Positions 1 to 7,550 of a DNA stretch of 32,356 nt are shown in pieces (the first letter of the stretch is position 1; the number at the start of each line of letters is the position of its first letter). Origin of the DNA: DTHT01 sp037444625 (GTDB taxonomy: Bacteria > Acidobacteriota > Terriglobia > Bryobacterales > Bryobacteraceae). Both the position numbers and the translations under genes were made by a program. The stretch spans positions 1 through 32,356 of the forward strand of contig JBBIMA010000045.1 in the NCBI GenBank assembly GCA_037444625.1, read 5' to 3'. The notes beneath the pieces are model-generated. The model saw nothing but the letters and a program-made list of their open reading frames with translations, was not told the DNA's origin and searched no databases.

Positions 1-99
1 AGCCGCGCGGGCTTGCGCGCCCGGGTTTCTCGCTTGCGCCGGCCCGCCTCGGCGGCTGGGGAGGCCAGGCGGAGCCGCCCTGCCGCGCCGCCGCCGGGC

Positions 100-105
100 T
101 ATAAT
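100..105 (+). promoter_or_regulatory. -10 promoter element (TATAAT) of the aminotransferase operon
   Basis: A perfect TATAAT lies in otherwise extremely GC-rich DNA, 26 bases before the GTG start at 132, so transcription would begin near 112 and give a leader of about 20 bases. No convincing -35 hexamer is visible about 17 bases upstream. The 99 bases before it hold no gene start, only a small inverted repeat (CGGGC at 8-12 with GCCCG at 19-23) that could be the end of an upstream terminator. Confidence 0.6.
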
Positions 106-131
106 CGTGCCTTCGTGGAGTCCGCTTCGCC

Positions 132-1268
132 GTGAAATCGCCCGCCAGCCGCAGCGTTCCCCTGCTGGATCTGCGAGCCCAGCACGCGCGCATCCGCCAT
201 CAGGTCCTCCCCGAGCTGCTCCGCGTCGTGGAGGCCCAGAGCTTCATCCTGGGCGCGGAGGTCGAGGCCCTCGAGCGGGAATTGGCCGCCTACTGCCGGG
301 TTCCCTTCGCGGTGGCCTGCGCCTCGGGCACCGACGCTCTGTTCCTGGCTTTGTCGGCCTTGGGGATCGGTCCGGGCGACGAGGTGCTCACGTCGCCCTA
401 CACCTTCTTTGCCACCGCCGGGGCCGTCGTCCGTGCGGGCGCCAGCCCGGTCTTCGCTGACGTCGAACCCTCAAGCTTCAATCTCGACCCCACAGAGGCG
501 GCCCGAATCCTGCCCGCCCGCCCTCGTATTCGGGCCCTCATCGCCGTCCACCTGTTCGGTGCCTGCGCCGACATGGACGCCCTGCGCGAGCTGACTCGCC
601 CCCGCGGCATCGCGCTCATCGAGGATGCGGCCCAATCCATCGGCGCCGAATACCAGGGACGTCGCGCCGGCAGCCTGGGCGACGCCGCTTGCTTCAGTTT
701 CTACCCCAGCAAGAACCTGGGCGGCTACGGCGACGGCGGCCTGCTCACCACCGCCGACGCCGCCCTGGCCGAGCGCCTCAGCGCCCTACGCGTTCACGGC
801 TCCCGCCGCAAGTACCTGCACGAATGGGTCGGAATCAACTCCCGCCTGGACGCCTTGCAGGCAGCCGTGCTGCGCGTCAAGCTGCGCCACCTGGACGACT
901 GGATCGAGGCTCGCCGCCGTCACGCCGAACATTACCGCCGCCGGCTGGCCGAATTGCGGCTGCCCGTGACGGTCCCCGCCTGCCCGCCCTCCGTCACGCG
1001 CCACGTCTGGAACCAGTTCGTCATCCGCGCCCCCGAACGCGACCGGCTTCAGGAACACCTGCGGCGGTGCGGCGTGGGCACAGAGATCTACTATCCTATC
1101 CCGCTGCACCTGCAACCCTGCTTCGCCTCTCTAGGCTACCGGCCGGGTGATTTCCCGGTCAGCGAGCGGCTGGCCCGGGAGGCGCTCGCGCTGCCGATTT
1201 ATCCGGAACTGGCCGCCGAGGACATCGAGTACGTCTGTGAGGCGATCGCCGCCTTCTATCGCGGCTGA
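132..1268 (+). CDS. DegT/DnrJ/EryC1/StrS family PLP-dependent sugar aminotransferase
   Basis: This 378-residue protein has the usual length and layout of the DegT/DnrJ/EryC1/StrS family, which transfers an amino group to a keto-sugar nucleotide in the making of surface polysaccharides. Visible features are the cofactor-pocket segment SGTDALFLAL near residue 66, the EDAAQSIGAE segment (Asp that contacts the PLP ring nitrogen) near 167-176, and YPSKNLGGYGDGG, whose Lys194 should carry PLP. A C-terminal PIPLHLQPC segment is also typical. The start is GTG with GGAG 11 bases upstream. It resembles WbpE/WlbC-type enzymes, but the exact sugar cannot be told. It opens a plus-strand operon with the two genes that follow, which fits glycan synthesis. 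Confidence 0.93.
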   Translation: MKSPASRSVPLLDLRAQHARIRHQVLPELLRVVEAQSFILGAEVEALERELAAYCRVPFAVACASGTDALFLALSALGIGPGDEVLTSPYTFFATAGAVVRAGASPVFADVEPSSFNLDPTEAARILPARPRIRALIAVHLFGACADMDALRELTRPRGIALIEDAAQSIGAEYQGRRAGSLGDAACFSFYPSKNLGGYGDGGLLTTADAALAERLSALRVHGSRRKYLHEWVGINSRLDALQAAVLRVKLRHLDDWIEARRRHAEHYRRRLAELRLPVTVPACPPSVTRHVWNQFVIRAPERDRLQEHLRRCGVGTEIYYPIPLHLQPCFASLGYRPGDFPVSERLAREALALPIYPELAAEDIEYVCEAIAAFYRG

Positions 1269-1296
1269 TCGCGCCGCCCGAGCGCCGGCGGGATGC

Positions 1297-1302
1297 TATA
1301 AT
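1297..1302 (+). promoter_or_regulatory. Extended -10 promoter (TGC-TATAAT) before the alpha-barrel gene
   Basis: A perfect TATAAT preceded by TGC makes an extended -10 element, which can work without a -35 box. It sits in the 66-base gap after the aminotransferase gene and 33 bases before the TTG start at 1335. The alpha-barrel and double-glycosyltransferase genes may therefore have their own promoter in addition to read-through. Confidence 0.6.
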
Positions 1303-1334
1303 TCAGGGTTTTCGCTCCCGCGGAAGGTGTCGCT

Positions 1335-2429
1335 TTGTCACTGGAAACCGCTACTGTCCGTGCCCGGGATCTGGCCGCGCGCTGGTTGCTGGAATCCGGC
1401 ATCCAGGAGGCGTCCGGCGGCGTGGCCCGCTACTACCAGTCGGATCTGGGCAGGAACTATCGCGTCTCGACCGAGATCACGGGCTATGCGGCCGCCCTGC
1501 TGGTCTGGCTCCACCGCCAGACCGCCGACCCCAGGACGCTGGAAGCCGCCCGGCGCGCCGGGCGCTTCCTGACCCGCCGGGCCTGGGATTCCGCCTCCGG
1601 CCTGTTCCCGTTCGAGTACGGTCTCGACAGCGAAGGCGCCGAGCCGCTGGCCTACTTCTTCGACAACGCCATCGTGGTGCGCGGCCTGCTCGCCCTCTGG
1701 CGCGCCACCGCCGAGCGCGAGTTCCTGGAGACCGCCGCGCGCTGCGCCGCCGGCATGGCCCGGGACTTTCGCGCCGCAGCCGGCTTCCACGCCGCGCTCC
1801 GCCTGCCGGAGAAGGAGCCGGCCCCCGCGGATGAGCGCTGGTCGCGCAATCCCGGTTGCTACCAGCTCAAGGCCCTCATGGCCTGGCGGGAACTCGACGA
1901 GATCACGGGCTCGAAAACGTTCGACTCTTGCTTCGAGCCGGAGCTTCGCTACGCCCTCCAGACCCACCGGCGGTTTCTTCCCGAGCGGGTCGAAGCTCCC
2001 GCCATGGACCGGCTGCACGCGTACTGCTACTTCCTGGAGGGCCTGCTGGTTTGGGCCGACCGGCCCGCCTGCCGCGAGGCGTTGCGCGAGGGAATCCGCC
2101 GCGCCGGCGAGCTCTTGGAAGCCGTCACGCCCCTGTTCGAACGCTGCGACGTCCGCGCCCAACTGCTGCGGGTGCGCCTGTTCGCCGATGCGCTCGGCGT
2201 GGCGCCCTTGGAACCGGGGGAGGCCGAGCGACAGGCGGCCCGCCTGCTCGAATTCCAATCGGCGGAACCGGATCTCCGCCATTACGGCGGGTTCCGTTTC
2301 GGGCGGAAAGGCTCGCAGTGGCTTCCCTTCATCAATCCCTACTCGACCGCCTTCGCCACTCAGGCGCTCGACATGTGGCGAGCGCACCGCCACGGCCGGT
2401 TCCAGCCCCGGTGGCAGGAGCTGATTTGA
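1335..2429 (+). CDS. Hypothetical protein, probable (alpha/alpha)6-barrel fold, glycan-cluster associated
   Basis: This 364-residue protein has no signal peptide or membrane helix. It is made of repeated helical hairpins rich in Ala, Leu and Arg with aromatic loops (for example YYQSDLGRNY near 35 and RFGRKGSQWLPFINPYSTAF near 323-342). This is the look of six-hairpin glycosidase or terpenoid-cyclase type alpha-barrels, and acidic and aromatic loop residues could line a sugar cleft. The start is TTG with GGAAGG 7 bases upstream. Its stop codon overlaps the TTG start of the double glycosyltransferase, so the two are translationally coupled and likely act on the same glycan. I do not recognise a named family, and an enzymatic role is inference. 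Confidence 0.75.
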   Translation: MSLETATVRARDLAARWLLESGIQEASGGVARYYQSDLGRNYRVSTEITGYAAALLVWLHRQTADPRTLEAARRAGRFLTRRAWDSASGLFPFEYGLDSEGAEPLAYFFDNAIVVRGLLALWRATAEREFLETAARCAAGMARDFRAAAGFHAALRLPEKEPAPADERWSRNPGCYQLKALMAWRELDEITGSKTFDSCFEPELRYALQTHRRFLPERVEAPAMDRLHAYCYFLEGLLVWADRPACREALREGIRRAGELLEAVTPLFERCDVRAQLLRVRLFADALGVAPLEPGEAERQAARLLEFQSAEPDLRHYGGFRFGRKGSQWLPFINPYSTAFATQALDMWRAHRHGRFQPRWQELI

Positions 2430-5119
2430 AGCCGGCGGTCAAGATCGCCTTCGCCACCGGAACCGATCCCCTCAACCGGCAGCTTGTCAGGTGCCTGCGG
2501 GAGCTGTACCCTGAGCTGCCGCTGTTCGTCGTCTCGGAGTTCCCTCCCGCCGAAGGCCGCTGGGTCGCCTATCATCCCCTCCGGGGCTTCTGGGAAAACT
2601 ATCGCCGCTGCCGGGCCGCCTTCCGCGACCGGCGCATCCGCCTGGCCGCCGTGATGCTGGTGCCCAACGTACCCTACCGGCGGCTGCGATTGATCGCCCT
2701 GCTGCTGTCGCCTGCCGGCTTCATCGCCTACAACGAGAATCTCGATCACTGGATGCTGCGGCCGCGCTGCTTGCCGCTCATGCTTCGCCATCTGCTCTGG
2801 CGCCTGCGCAACCTGGTTGTGTTCGAGACCCACCCGGGCGGCCGGCTCTACACGTTTCTCTGGCGGCTGGTCCGCCCCTCTCAATGGCGCAGGCCGCTGG
2901 CCCTATGGATGGGCTGCTGTGCCGGACTCGCCGCGGCCGCCCTGAAAGCGCTCCGGCCGGCGCGCCGGCCGCCCGCTCCCGGGCCTCCTCGCCCCGCGGG
3001 CCTCTCGGTCGTCATCCCTTCGCGCAACGGGCGCGAACTGCTCGCCGCGCTGCTGCCTCAGGTCGAATCGCAATTGGCCGGGTGCGAGGGCGAGATCATC
3101 GTGGCGGATAACGGCTCCGATGACGGGACGGCGGAATACCTGCGCCGTCGTCATCCGGGCGTGGTGCTGGAAGTGAACGCCGCACCCCTGGGTTTCGCCC
3201 AGGCGGTGAATCGCGGACTCGCGCGGGCCCGCTTTTCCCACGTTTGCCTGCTGAACAACGACATGTCGCTCGAAGCGGGCTTCTTCACCGCCTTGCGCCG
3301 CGCTTTCCAGCAGGTTCCCGAGCTGTTCTGCGCCACCGCGCAGATTCTGTTTCCCGAGGGCCGCCGCCGCGAGGAGACCGGCAAGGCGGTCATGGTTCCG
3401 CCCTCCGCCCGCCGGCCCGAAGACTTCCCCCTGCGCTGCGAGACGCCTTTGCCCGGCGAAGATCTCAGCTACGCGCTTTACGGCAGCGGCGGCTGCTCGA
3501 TGTACGATGCGGAAAAACTCGAGCGACTCGGGGGTCTGGACAAGATCTACCATCCGGCTTACGTCGAGGATCTGGACATCGGCTACCGGGCCTGGCTGGC
3601 GGGCTGGCCCACGGTCTTGGCGGCCGAGGCCCGGGTCTTGCACCGGCACCGCGCCACCACCGCGCGCTACTACAGCGACGGCGAGCTGGAAACGTTTCTC
3701 CAGATCAATTACCTGCGCTTCCTGGCCCGCGCCGTTTCCTCTCCCCGCAGCTTCCTGCGGCTGTGGCGGGAGGCGCTCGCACGATTGAACCTGCGGGCCG
3801 CCGGCGGCGATGCAGCCGCCGCGCGCGCCTTGGCCTGCGCCTGGCGGGCTCCCCTGTGGACACGCCGCCCGGCCCGCGCCGGATCCTTGTCCGACGAGCT
3901 GGTCCTGGCCTTGGGTAGCGGGGAGGTCGCTGTCTTCCCGGGCCGCGCGCCGCGCGGCCGGCCGGTCGTGCTGATCGCCAGTCCCTATTTGCCCTTCCCG
4001 CTGTCGCACGGCGGCGCGGTCCGCATGTACAACCTGATGCGCCGGGCGGCGGCCGACTACGACCAGGTCCTGGTCGCCTTCGTCGAGGAGGCGGCCCCGC
4101 CTGCGTCCGAGCTGTTGGCGATCTGCGCCGAGATCGTCACAGTGCGCCGCCGGGGCAGCCATCTGCGGCCCCGCACGCACCGTCCCGACATGGTCGAGGA
4201 GTACGACTCCCCCGCCTTTCGCGCCGCTCTGCGCCGGACGGCCGCCAAATGGCGGCCCGCCATCTTGCAGCTCGAGTTCACTCAGATGGCGCAGTACGCC
4301 GGCGAGGCGGCCGGGGCCCGCACCGTGCTCATCGAGCACGACATCACCTTCGATCTGCACCGCCAGTTCGCCCGGCAACAGCGGGATTGGGAGGCTGAGC
4401 GCCAGTACCGGCGCTGGCGTCGCTTCGAGACCGCCGCCTGGCGGCGGGTGGATTGCGTGGTCGTGATGTCGGAGAACGACCGGCGCATGGCGGGAGGCGC
4501 CCGCCGCGTCGTCTGCCTTCCCAACGGCGTGGACTTGGAGCGCTTCCGTCCGGCCGCGCGCCGGCCCGATCCCCGGCGCTTGCTGTTCATCGGCTCCTTC
4601 GCTCACCTGCCGAATCTGCTGGCGGTGGACTTCTTCCTGCGCGAGGTCTGGCCGCGACTGGCCGATCTCAGCCCCGTCCTGCACATCATCGCCGGGCGGA
4701 ACCATCAGGTCTACCTGGAGCGCTACCGGGAACACGCGGAGTTGAATCTGGCGCAAGGCGGCCTGGAGGTGGAGGACTTCGTGGCCGACCCTCGGCCTGC
4801 CTACGAGCGCGCCGCGGTGGTGATCGCCCCTCTGGTCGCCTCCGCCGGAACCAATATCAAGATCCTGGAGGCCATGGCCATGGGCAAGGCCATTGTCTCT
4901 ACCCCCGCCGGGATCCATGGCCTGGAGCTCGAGGCCGGGCGCGATTTGCTGGTGGCCGAGCGCGCCGAGGAGTTCGCCGCCGCGGTGCGTCGCTTGCTCG
5001 ACGATCCCGGGCTTCGTGAGACCTTGGGACGGCAAGCCCGCGCCACGGCCGAGCGCGATTACGACTGGGAGCGCATCGCCGCTCGCCAGAGCGAACTCTA
5101 CCGGGCCTTGATGGGCTGA
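2426..5119 (+). CDS. Bifunctional glycosyltransferase: N-terminal uncharacterised domain + GT2 + GT4
   Basis: I place the start at TTG 2426, overlapping the previous stop in TTGA, with GGAG 5 bases upstream; the open frame runs further upstream only as a shadow of the alpha-barrel gene. The product has 897 residues. Residues 1-185 form a domain I do not recognise, with a hydrophobic segment near 160-175. Residues about 192-440 are a GT2 (GT-A) domain: LSVVIPSRNG, IIVADNGSDDGT, the NNDMS metal-binding triad region near 277 and YVEDLDIGYR near 378. Residues about 511-897 are a GT4 (GT-B) domain: LPFPLSHGGAVRMYN at the start, a donor-site segment GTNIKILEAMAMGK near 808 and a C-terminal helix. 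It probably adds two successive sugars to one cytoplasmic lipid-linked glycan. Donor sugars are unknown. Confidence 0.9.
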   Translation: MKPAVKIAFATGTDPLNRQLVRCLRELYPELPLFVVSEFPPAEGRWVAYHPLRGFWENYRRCRAAFRDRRIRLAAVMLVPNVPYRRLRLIALLLSPAGFIAYNENLDHWMLRPRCLPLMLRHLLWRLRNLVVFETHPGGRLYTFLWRLVRPSQWRRPLALWMGCCAGLAAAALKALRPARRPPAPGPPRPAGLSVVIPSRNGRELLAALLPQVESQLAGCEGEIIVADNGSDDGTAEYLRRRHPGVVLEVNAAPLGFAQAVNRGLARARFSHVCLLNNDMSLEAGFFTALRRAFQQVPELFCATAQILFPEGRRREETGKAVMVPPSARRPEDFPLRCETPLPGEDLSYALYGSGGCSMYDAEKLERLGGLDKIYHPAYVEDLDIGYRAWLAGWPTVLAAEARVLHRHRATTARYYSDGELETFLQINYLRFLARAVSSPRSFLRLWREALARLNLRAAGGDAAAARALACAWRAPLWTRRPARAGSLSDELVLALGSGEVAVFPGRAPRGRPVVLIASPYLPFPLSHGGAVRMYNLMRRAAADYDQVLVAFVEEAAPPASELLAICAEIVTVRRRGSHLRPRTHRPDMVEEYDSPAFRAALRRTAAKWRPAILQLEFTQMAQYAGEAAGARTVLIEHDITFDLHRQFARQQRDWEAERQYRRWRRFETAAWRRVDCVVVMSENDRRMAGGARRVVCLPNGVDLERFRPAARRPDPRRLLFIGSFAHLPNLLAVDFFLREVWPRLADLSPVLHIIAGRNHQVYLERYREHAELNLAQGGLEVEDFVADPRPAYERAAVVIAPLVASAGTNIKILEAMAMGKAIVSTPAGIHGLELEAGRDLLVAERAEEFAAAVRRLLDDPGLRETLGRQARATAERDYDWERIAARQSELYRALMG

Positions 5120-5221
5120 CCCTGGAATCCGCACCCGAGGCCGGACGCCGACGTCTCTTTTCGGACACGGTTTGCCCGATTTAAGGCTGCCGGCGCGCCG
5201 CTCCAAGGGAGCTGCTCTCTC

Positions 5222-5248
5222 CGGCGGGCGGTTTCGACCCGCTCGCCG
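5222..5248 (+). promoter_or_regulatory. Leader hairpin 1 upstream of the kinase-like/BON gene
   Basis: CGGCGGGCGG (5222-5231) pairs with CCGCTCGCCG (5239-5248) as a 10-pair stem with one G-U pair and a 7-base loop. It lies 41 bases before the start codon and has no following T-run, so it is not a classical terminator. In DNA this GC-rich some stems arise by chance, hence the modest confidence. Confidence 0.35.
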
Positions 5249-5264
5249 TCCGGCATGCGGATTG

Positions 5265-5283
5265 CTCCGCCGGCCGGGCGGAG
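5265..5283 (+). promoter_or_regulatory. Leader hairpin 2 that covers the ribosome-binding site
   Basis: CTCCGCC (5265-5271) and GGCGGAG (5277-5283) form a perfect 7-pair stem with loop GGCCG. The 3' arm contains most of the Shine-Dalgarno sequence GGAGG (5280-5284), 5 bases before the ATG at 5290. When folded, the ribosome-binding site would be hidden, which suggests translational control. No known riboswitch class was recognised. Confidence 0.4.
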
Positions 5284-5289
5284 GCAACC

Positions 5290-6540
5290 ATGGCCGTTGT
5301 GCTGGTCGCAGGCGACCCGTACGGCAGGGCCGGTGAATTTGCCGCTGCTCTGGCCGCCCGGTTGGGTTACCGCGGGATTGAACCTGCGGCCCTGATCGAA
5401 CGCGCGGCGGCCTGGGGAGTCCGACATCGCCTGCTGCGCGCGGCGGCAGAGAGGCCGCCCGGGCTGCTCAGCCGCCTGTTGCACTCCCGGCGTGCGGCCC
5501 TGCTGGCGTTGCAAGCCGCCGCCGCCCAGGAAATCCTCCCCGGCAACGCCGTCTGTTACGGCCCCGCTGCCTGGCTGTTGCCCGCGGTGGAAGGCGTGAT
5601 CCGGGTGCGCCTGATCGAGAGCCCGGAAGCTCGCGCTCTGCGAACCGCTGCGCGCTTCCGTTGCGCTGCGGGGGAAGCCGGAAAGTGGATCAGGCGAGCG
5701 GACCGGCGCAGTAGCCGGTGGGTGCGGGGCCTGCGGGGCACGCTTGCTGAGGCAGGCTTGCGCGATGAGATATCTCTTGACCTGGACGCGCTCGGCTTGC
5801 CGGCTGCCTGCGAGGTCGTGGCGCACATCGTCGGCTTGAGGTCTCGGGCCGTACCCGCCTGCCGCCACACGGCGGCGTTGCGCGATCTGGCCGCGCGGAC
5901 CCGCCTGCAAGCCGCACTGGCGCTGGACCGGGCGACAGCGCACTTGGAGCTGGAGGCCGGCAGCCACGAAGGGATCGTGACGCTCCGGGGCAGGGTGCGC
6001 GGCCTGGACGACTTGGAGCACATCCGGCGCGTGGCGGCCGGGTTGCCCGAAGTGCGCGGCGTTGAGCTGGAGCAACTCCGCATCTCGACCGACGAACTGG
6101 CGCCTCGGCCCCGAATAGACCTGAGCCGGCGGCCGCGGCCCGCCCTCGGTCCCCTGGCGTTACGCCGTCTCGCTTGGGCCGGCGGCGCGCTCCTGCTGCT
6201 CACAGCGGTGTTGGTCTGGCTCCGGCATCCCCAAACGCTGCTGACGACTCCGCGGGGCGGAGAGAACGTCCGGGTAATCGCGGGCGTGATTACGGACACC
6301 CATTGCGGCGCCAGTCACGCGGGGCCGCTCGCGGCCCGTCCCGCCGAATGCGTACGGCGTTGCGTGGCCGCCCGGCCGGGGGTGAGCTACGCGCTCTACG
6401 ACGGCGAACGGCTTTATCCCCTCCGCGACGACGGCGCGCTGGCCCGGTTCGCCGGCCTGCCCGTCACGGTGACCGGCGTCCTTGATTCCGCCACCGGCCG
6501 GCTCTCGGTGAGCCGCATTCGCGAACGCTCCCTGCCTTGA
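5290..6540 (+). CDS. Membrane fusion protein: degenerate cytidylate-kinase-like domain, BON-like domain, one TM helix, Cys-containing C-terminal domain
   Basis: The protein has 416 residues and four parts. Residues 1-180 follow the cytidylate-kinase-like pattern (nucleotide loop region, then KWIRRADRRSSRWVRGLRG, then DEISLDLDALGL), but the loop reads GDPYGRAGE instead of a glycine-rich P-loop, so kinase activity is doubtful. Residues about 197-262 look like a BON domain (VTLRGRVRGLDDLEHIRRVA, then EVRGVELEQLRIS). Residues about 294-312 are a single membrane helix. Residues 327-416 match a small domain common in Acidobacteria (possibly DUF5818-like), with Cys339, His343, Cys354 and Cys358 placed like a metal or redox site. 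The Arg residues before the helix favour a cytoplasmic N-terminus and an exported C-terminus. ATG start with GGAGG 5 bases upstream. Function unknown; I infer a sensing or envelope role. Confidence 0.8.
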   Translation: MAVVLVAGDPYGRAGEFAAALAARLGYRGIEPAALIERAAAWGVRHRLLRAAAERPPGLLSRLLHSRRAALLALQAAAAQEILPGNAVCYGPAAWLLPAVEGVIRVRLIESPEARALRTAARFRCAAGEAGKWIRRADRRSSRWVRGLRGTLAEAGLRDEISLDLDALGLPAACEVVAHIVGLRSRAVPACRHTAALRDLAARTRLQAALALDRATAHLELEAGSHEGIVTLRGRVRGLDDLEHIRRVAAGLPEVRGVELEQLRISTDELAPRPRIDLSRRPRPALGPLALRRLAWAGGALLLLTAVLVWLRHPQTLLTTPRGGENVRVIAGVITDTHCGASHAGPLAARPAECVRRCVAARPGVSYALYDGERLYPLRDDGALARFAGLPVTVTGVLDSATGRLSVSRIRERSLP

Positions 6541-6593
6541 GCGCGCCCGACGGGCTGAAGACGCTCCCCTCTGGACGCTGGTTTGCGCAGCTC

Positions 6594-6606
6594 GGCCGGC
6601 GCGGCC
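6594..6606. terminator. Possible weak bidirectional terminator hairpin
   Basis: GGCCG (6594-6598) and CGGCC (6602-6606) form a short stem with a 3-base loop in the 72-base gap between two convergent genes. On the plus strand it is followed by TCCTCTTC, a poor T-run. The position is right for a terminator, but the sequence is weak. Confidence 0.25.
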
Positions 6607-6612
6607 TCCTCT

Positions 6613-7542
6613 TCAGCGGCCGGCGGCCCGCCGCAGGCGATCCAAGACCGGCGACCACGGCGGATCCTCGGGCGGCCGCTCGACCGCGATCCAGTCCCAG
6701 CCCTCTCGGTCCAGCTCGTACAAGGTCCGGTAAAGCCGCGCGGCGTAGGCGCGCGCCTCGGCGGGCATCTGAATCGAGCGGGCGGCCGACTTCGGGCGCC
6801 GGATCCAGACGTAGGCTCCCCGCCCGGACGGCAGTGCGCCGTCATCCACCAGCACCAGCGGCGTGGAAGGGCTGTAATGGCGGCGGTACAGGCCCGGCGA
6901 AGGATGCGCCGTCCGCTCCTCGATCCGCCCGGCCGCCTCGACCGGACCGATCAGCTCCTCGATCTGCTCCCGCAGGATCATCCCCGGACGCAACAGGCGC
7001 GGCGGGCCCGCCAGCCAGAGCACGGTGGACTCGATGCCCAGCTCGGTGGGGCCGCCGTCCAAAATCAAGTCCACGGCGCCGCCCAGGGCCTCCTCCACAT
7101 GCCGGGCGGTGGTGGGCGACAGGCAGCCGAAGCGGTTGGCGCTGGGCGCCGCTATGGGCACGCCGGCGGCGCGGATCAGCGCCAGCGCCACCGGGTGCGC
7201 CGGCATGCGCAGCCCCACGGTCTCCAGGCCGGCGGTGACGATCGGCGGAATCGAGGGATGGCGCGGCACCACCAGGGTCAGCGGCCCCGGCCAGAAACGC
7301 TCGGCCAGGCGCTGGGCCGCCTCGGGCCACTGGCTGGCCGCCCCTCGCGCCAGCGCGATCGAGTCCACGTGCACGATCAGCGGGTTGGAGGAAGGCCGTC
7401 CCTTGACCTCGAAAATGCGGGCCACTGCGGCGGCGTCCAGCGCGTTGGCGCCCAGGCCGTACACCGTCTCGGTCGGGAAGGCGACCAGCCGGCCCGCGCG
7501 AATCAAGGCCGCGGCGCGCTCCAACTGATCGGCCGGGACCAT
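6613..7542 (-). CDS. tsaC: L-threonylcarbamoyladenylate synthase (Sua5/TsaC family)
   Basis: This cytoplasmic enzyme makes threonylcarbamoyl-AMP from threonine, bicarbonate and ATP, the first step of the t6A modification at position 37 of tRNAs that read ANN codons. The 309-residue product has the YrdC core (TETVYGLGANA near 27; KGRPSSNPL near 46-55, holding the conserved Lys-Arg-Ser-Asn set; GIESTV near 170) followed by a C-terminal Sua5 domain with its linker (GLYRRHYSPSTP). It is therefore the long Sua5 form rather than the short TsaC form. It starts 8 bases after the prfB stop and is the last gene of the minus-strand run, so it probably shares a transcript with prfB. Confidence 0.95.
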   Translation of the reverse strand: MVPADQLERAAALIRAGRLVAFPTETVYGLGANALDAAAVARIFEVKGRPSSNPLIVHVDSIALARGAASQWPEAAQRLAERFWPGPLTLVVPRHPSIPPIVTAGLETVGLRMPAHPVALALIRAAGVPIAAPSANRFGCLSPTTARHVEEALGGAVDLILDGGPTELGIESTVLWLAGPPRLLRPGMILREQIEELIGPVEAAGRIEERTAHPSPGLYRRHYSPSTPLVLVDDGALPSGRGAYVWIRRPKSAARSIQMPAEARAYAARLYRTLYELDREGWDWIAVERPPEDPPWSPVLDRLRRAAGR

Positions 7543-7550
7543 GCCGGGCC

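Noticed and set aside
8..30. Small hairpin near the left edge as a terminator
   Set aside because: It has only a 5-pair stem and no real T-run, and the upstream gene is not in the window, so it cannot be judged.
1856..2425. 190-codon upstream extension of the double glycosyltransferase
   Set aside because: The extension is Arg/Pro-rich and lies over the alpha-barrel gene in another frame. A TTG with good spacing to GGAG at 2426 is a better start.
2903..5287. 794-codon open frame on the minus strand opposite the double glycosyltransferase
   Set aside because: GC-rich codons leave the antisense frame free of stops. The translation is Gly/Gln/Arg-rich with no domain, while the plus strand shows clear GT2 and GT4 motifs.
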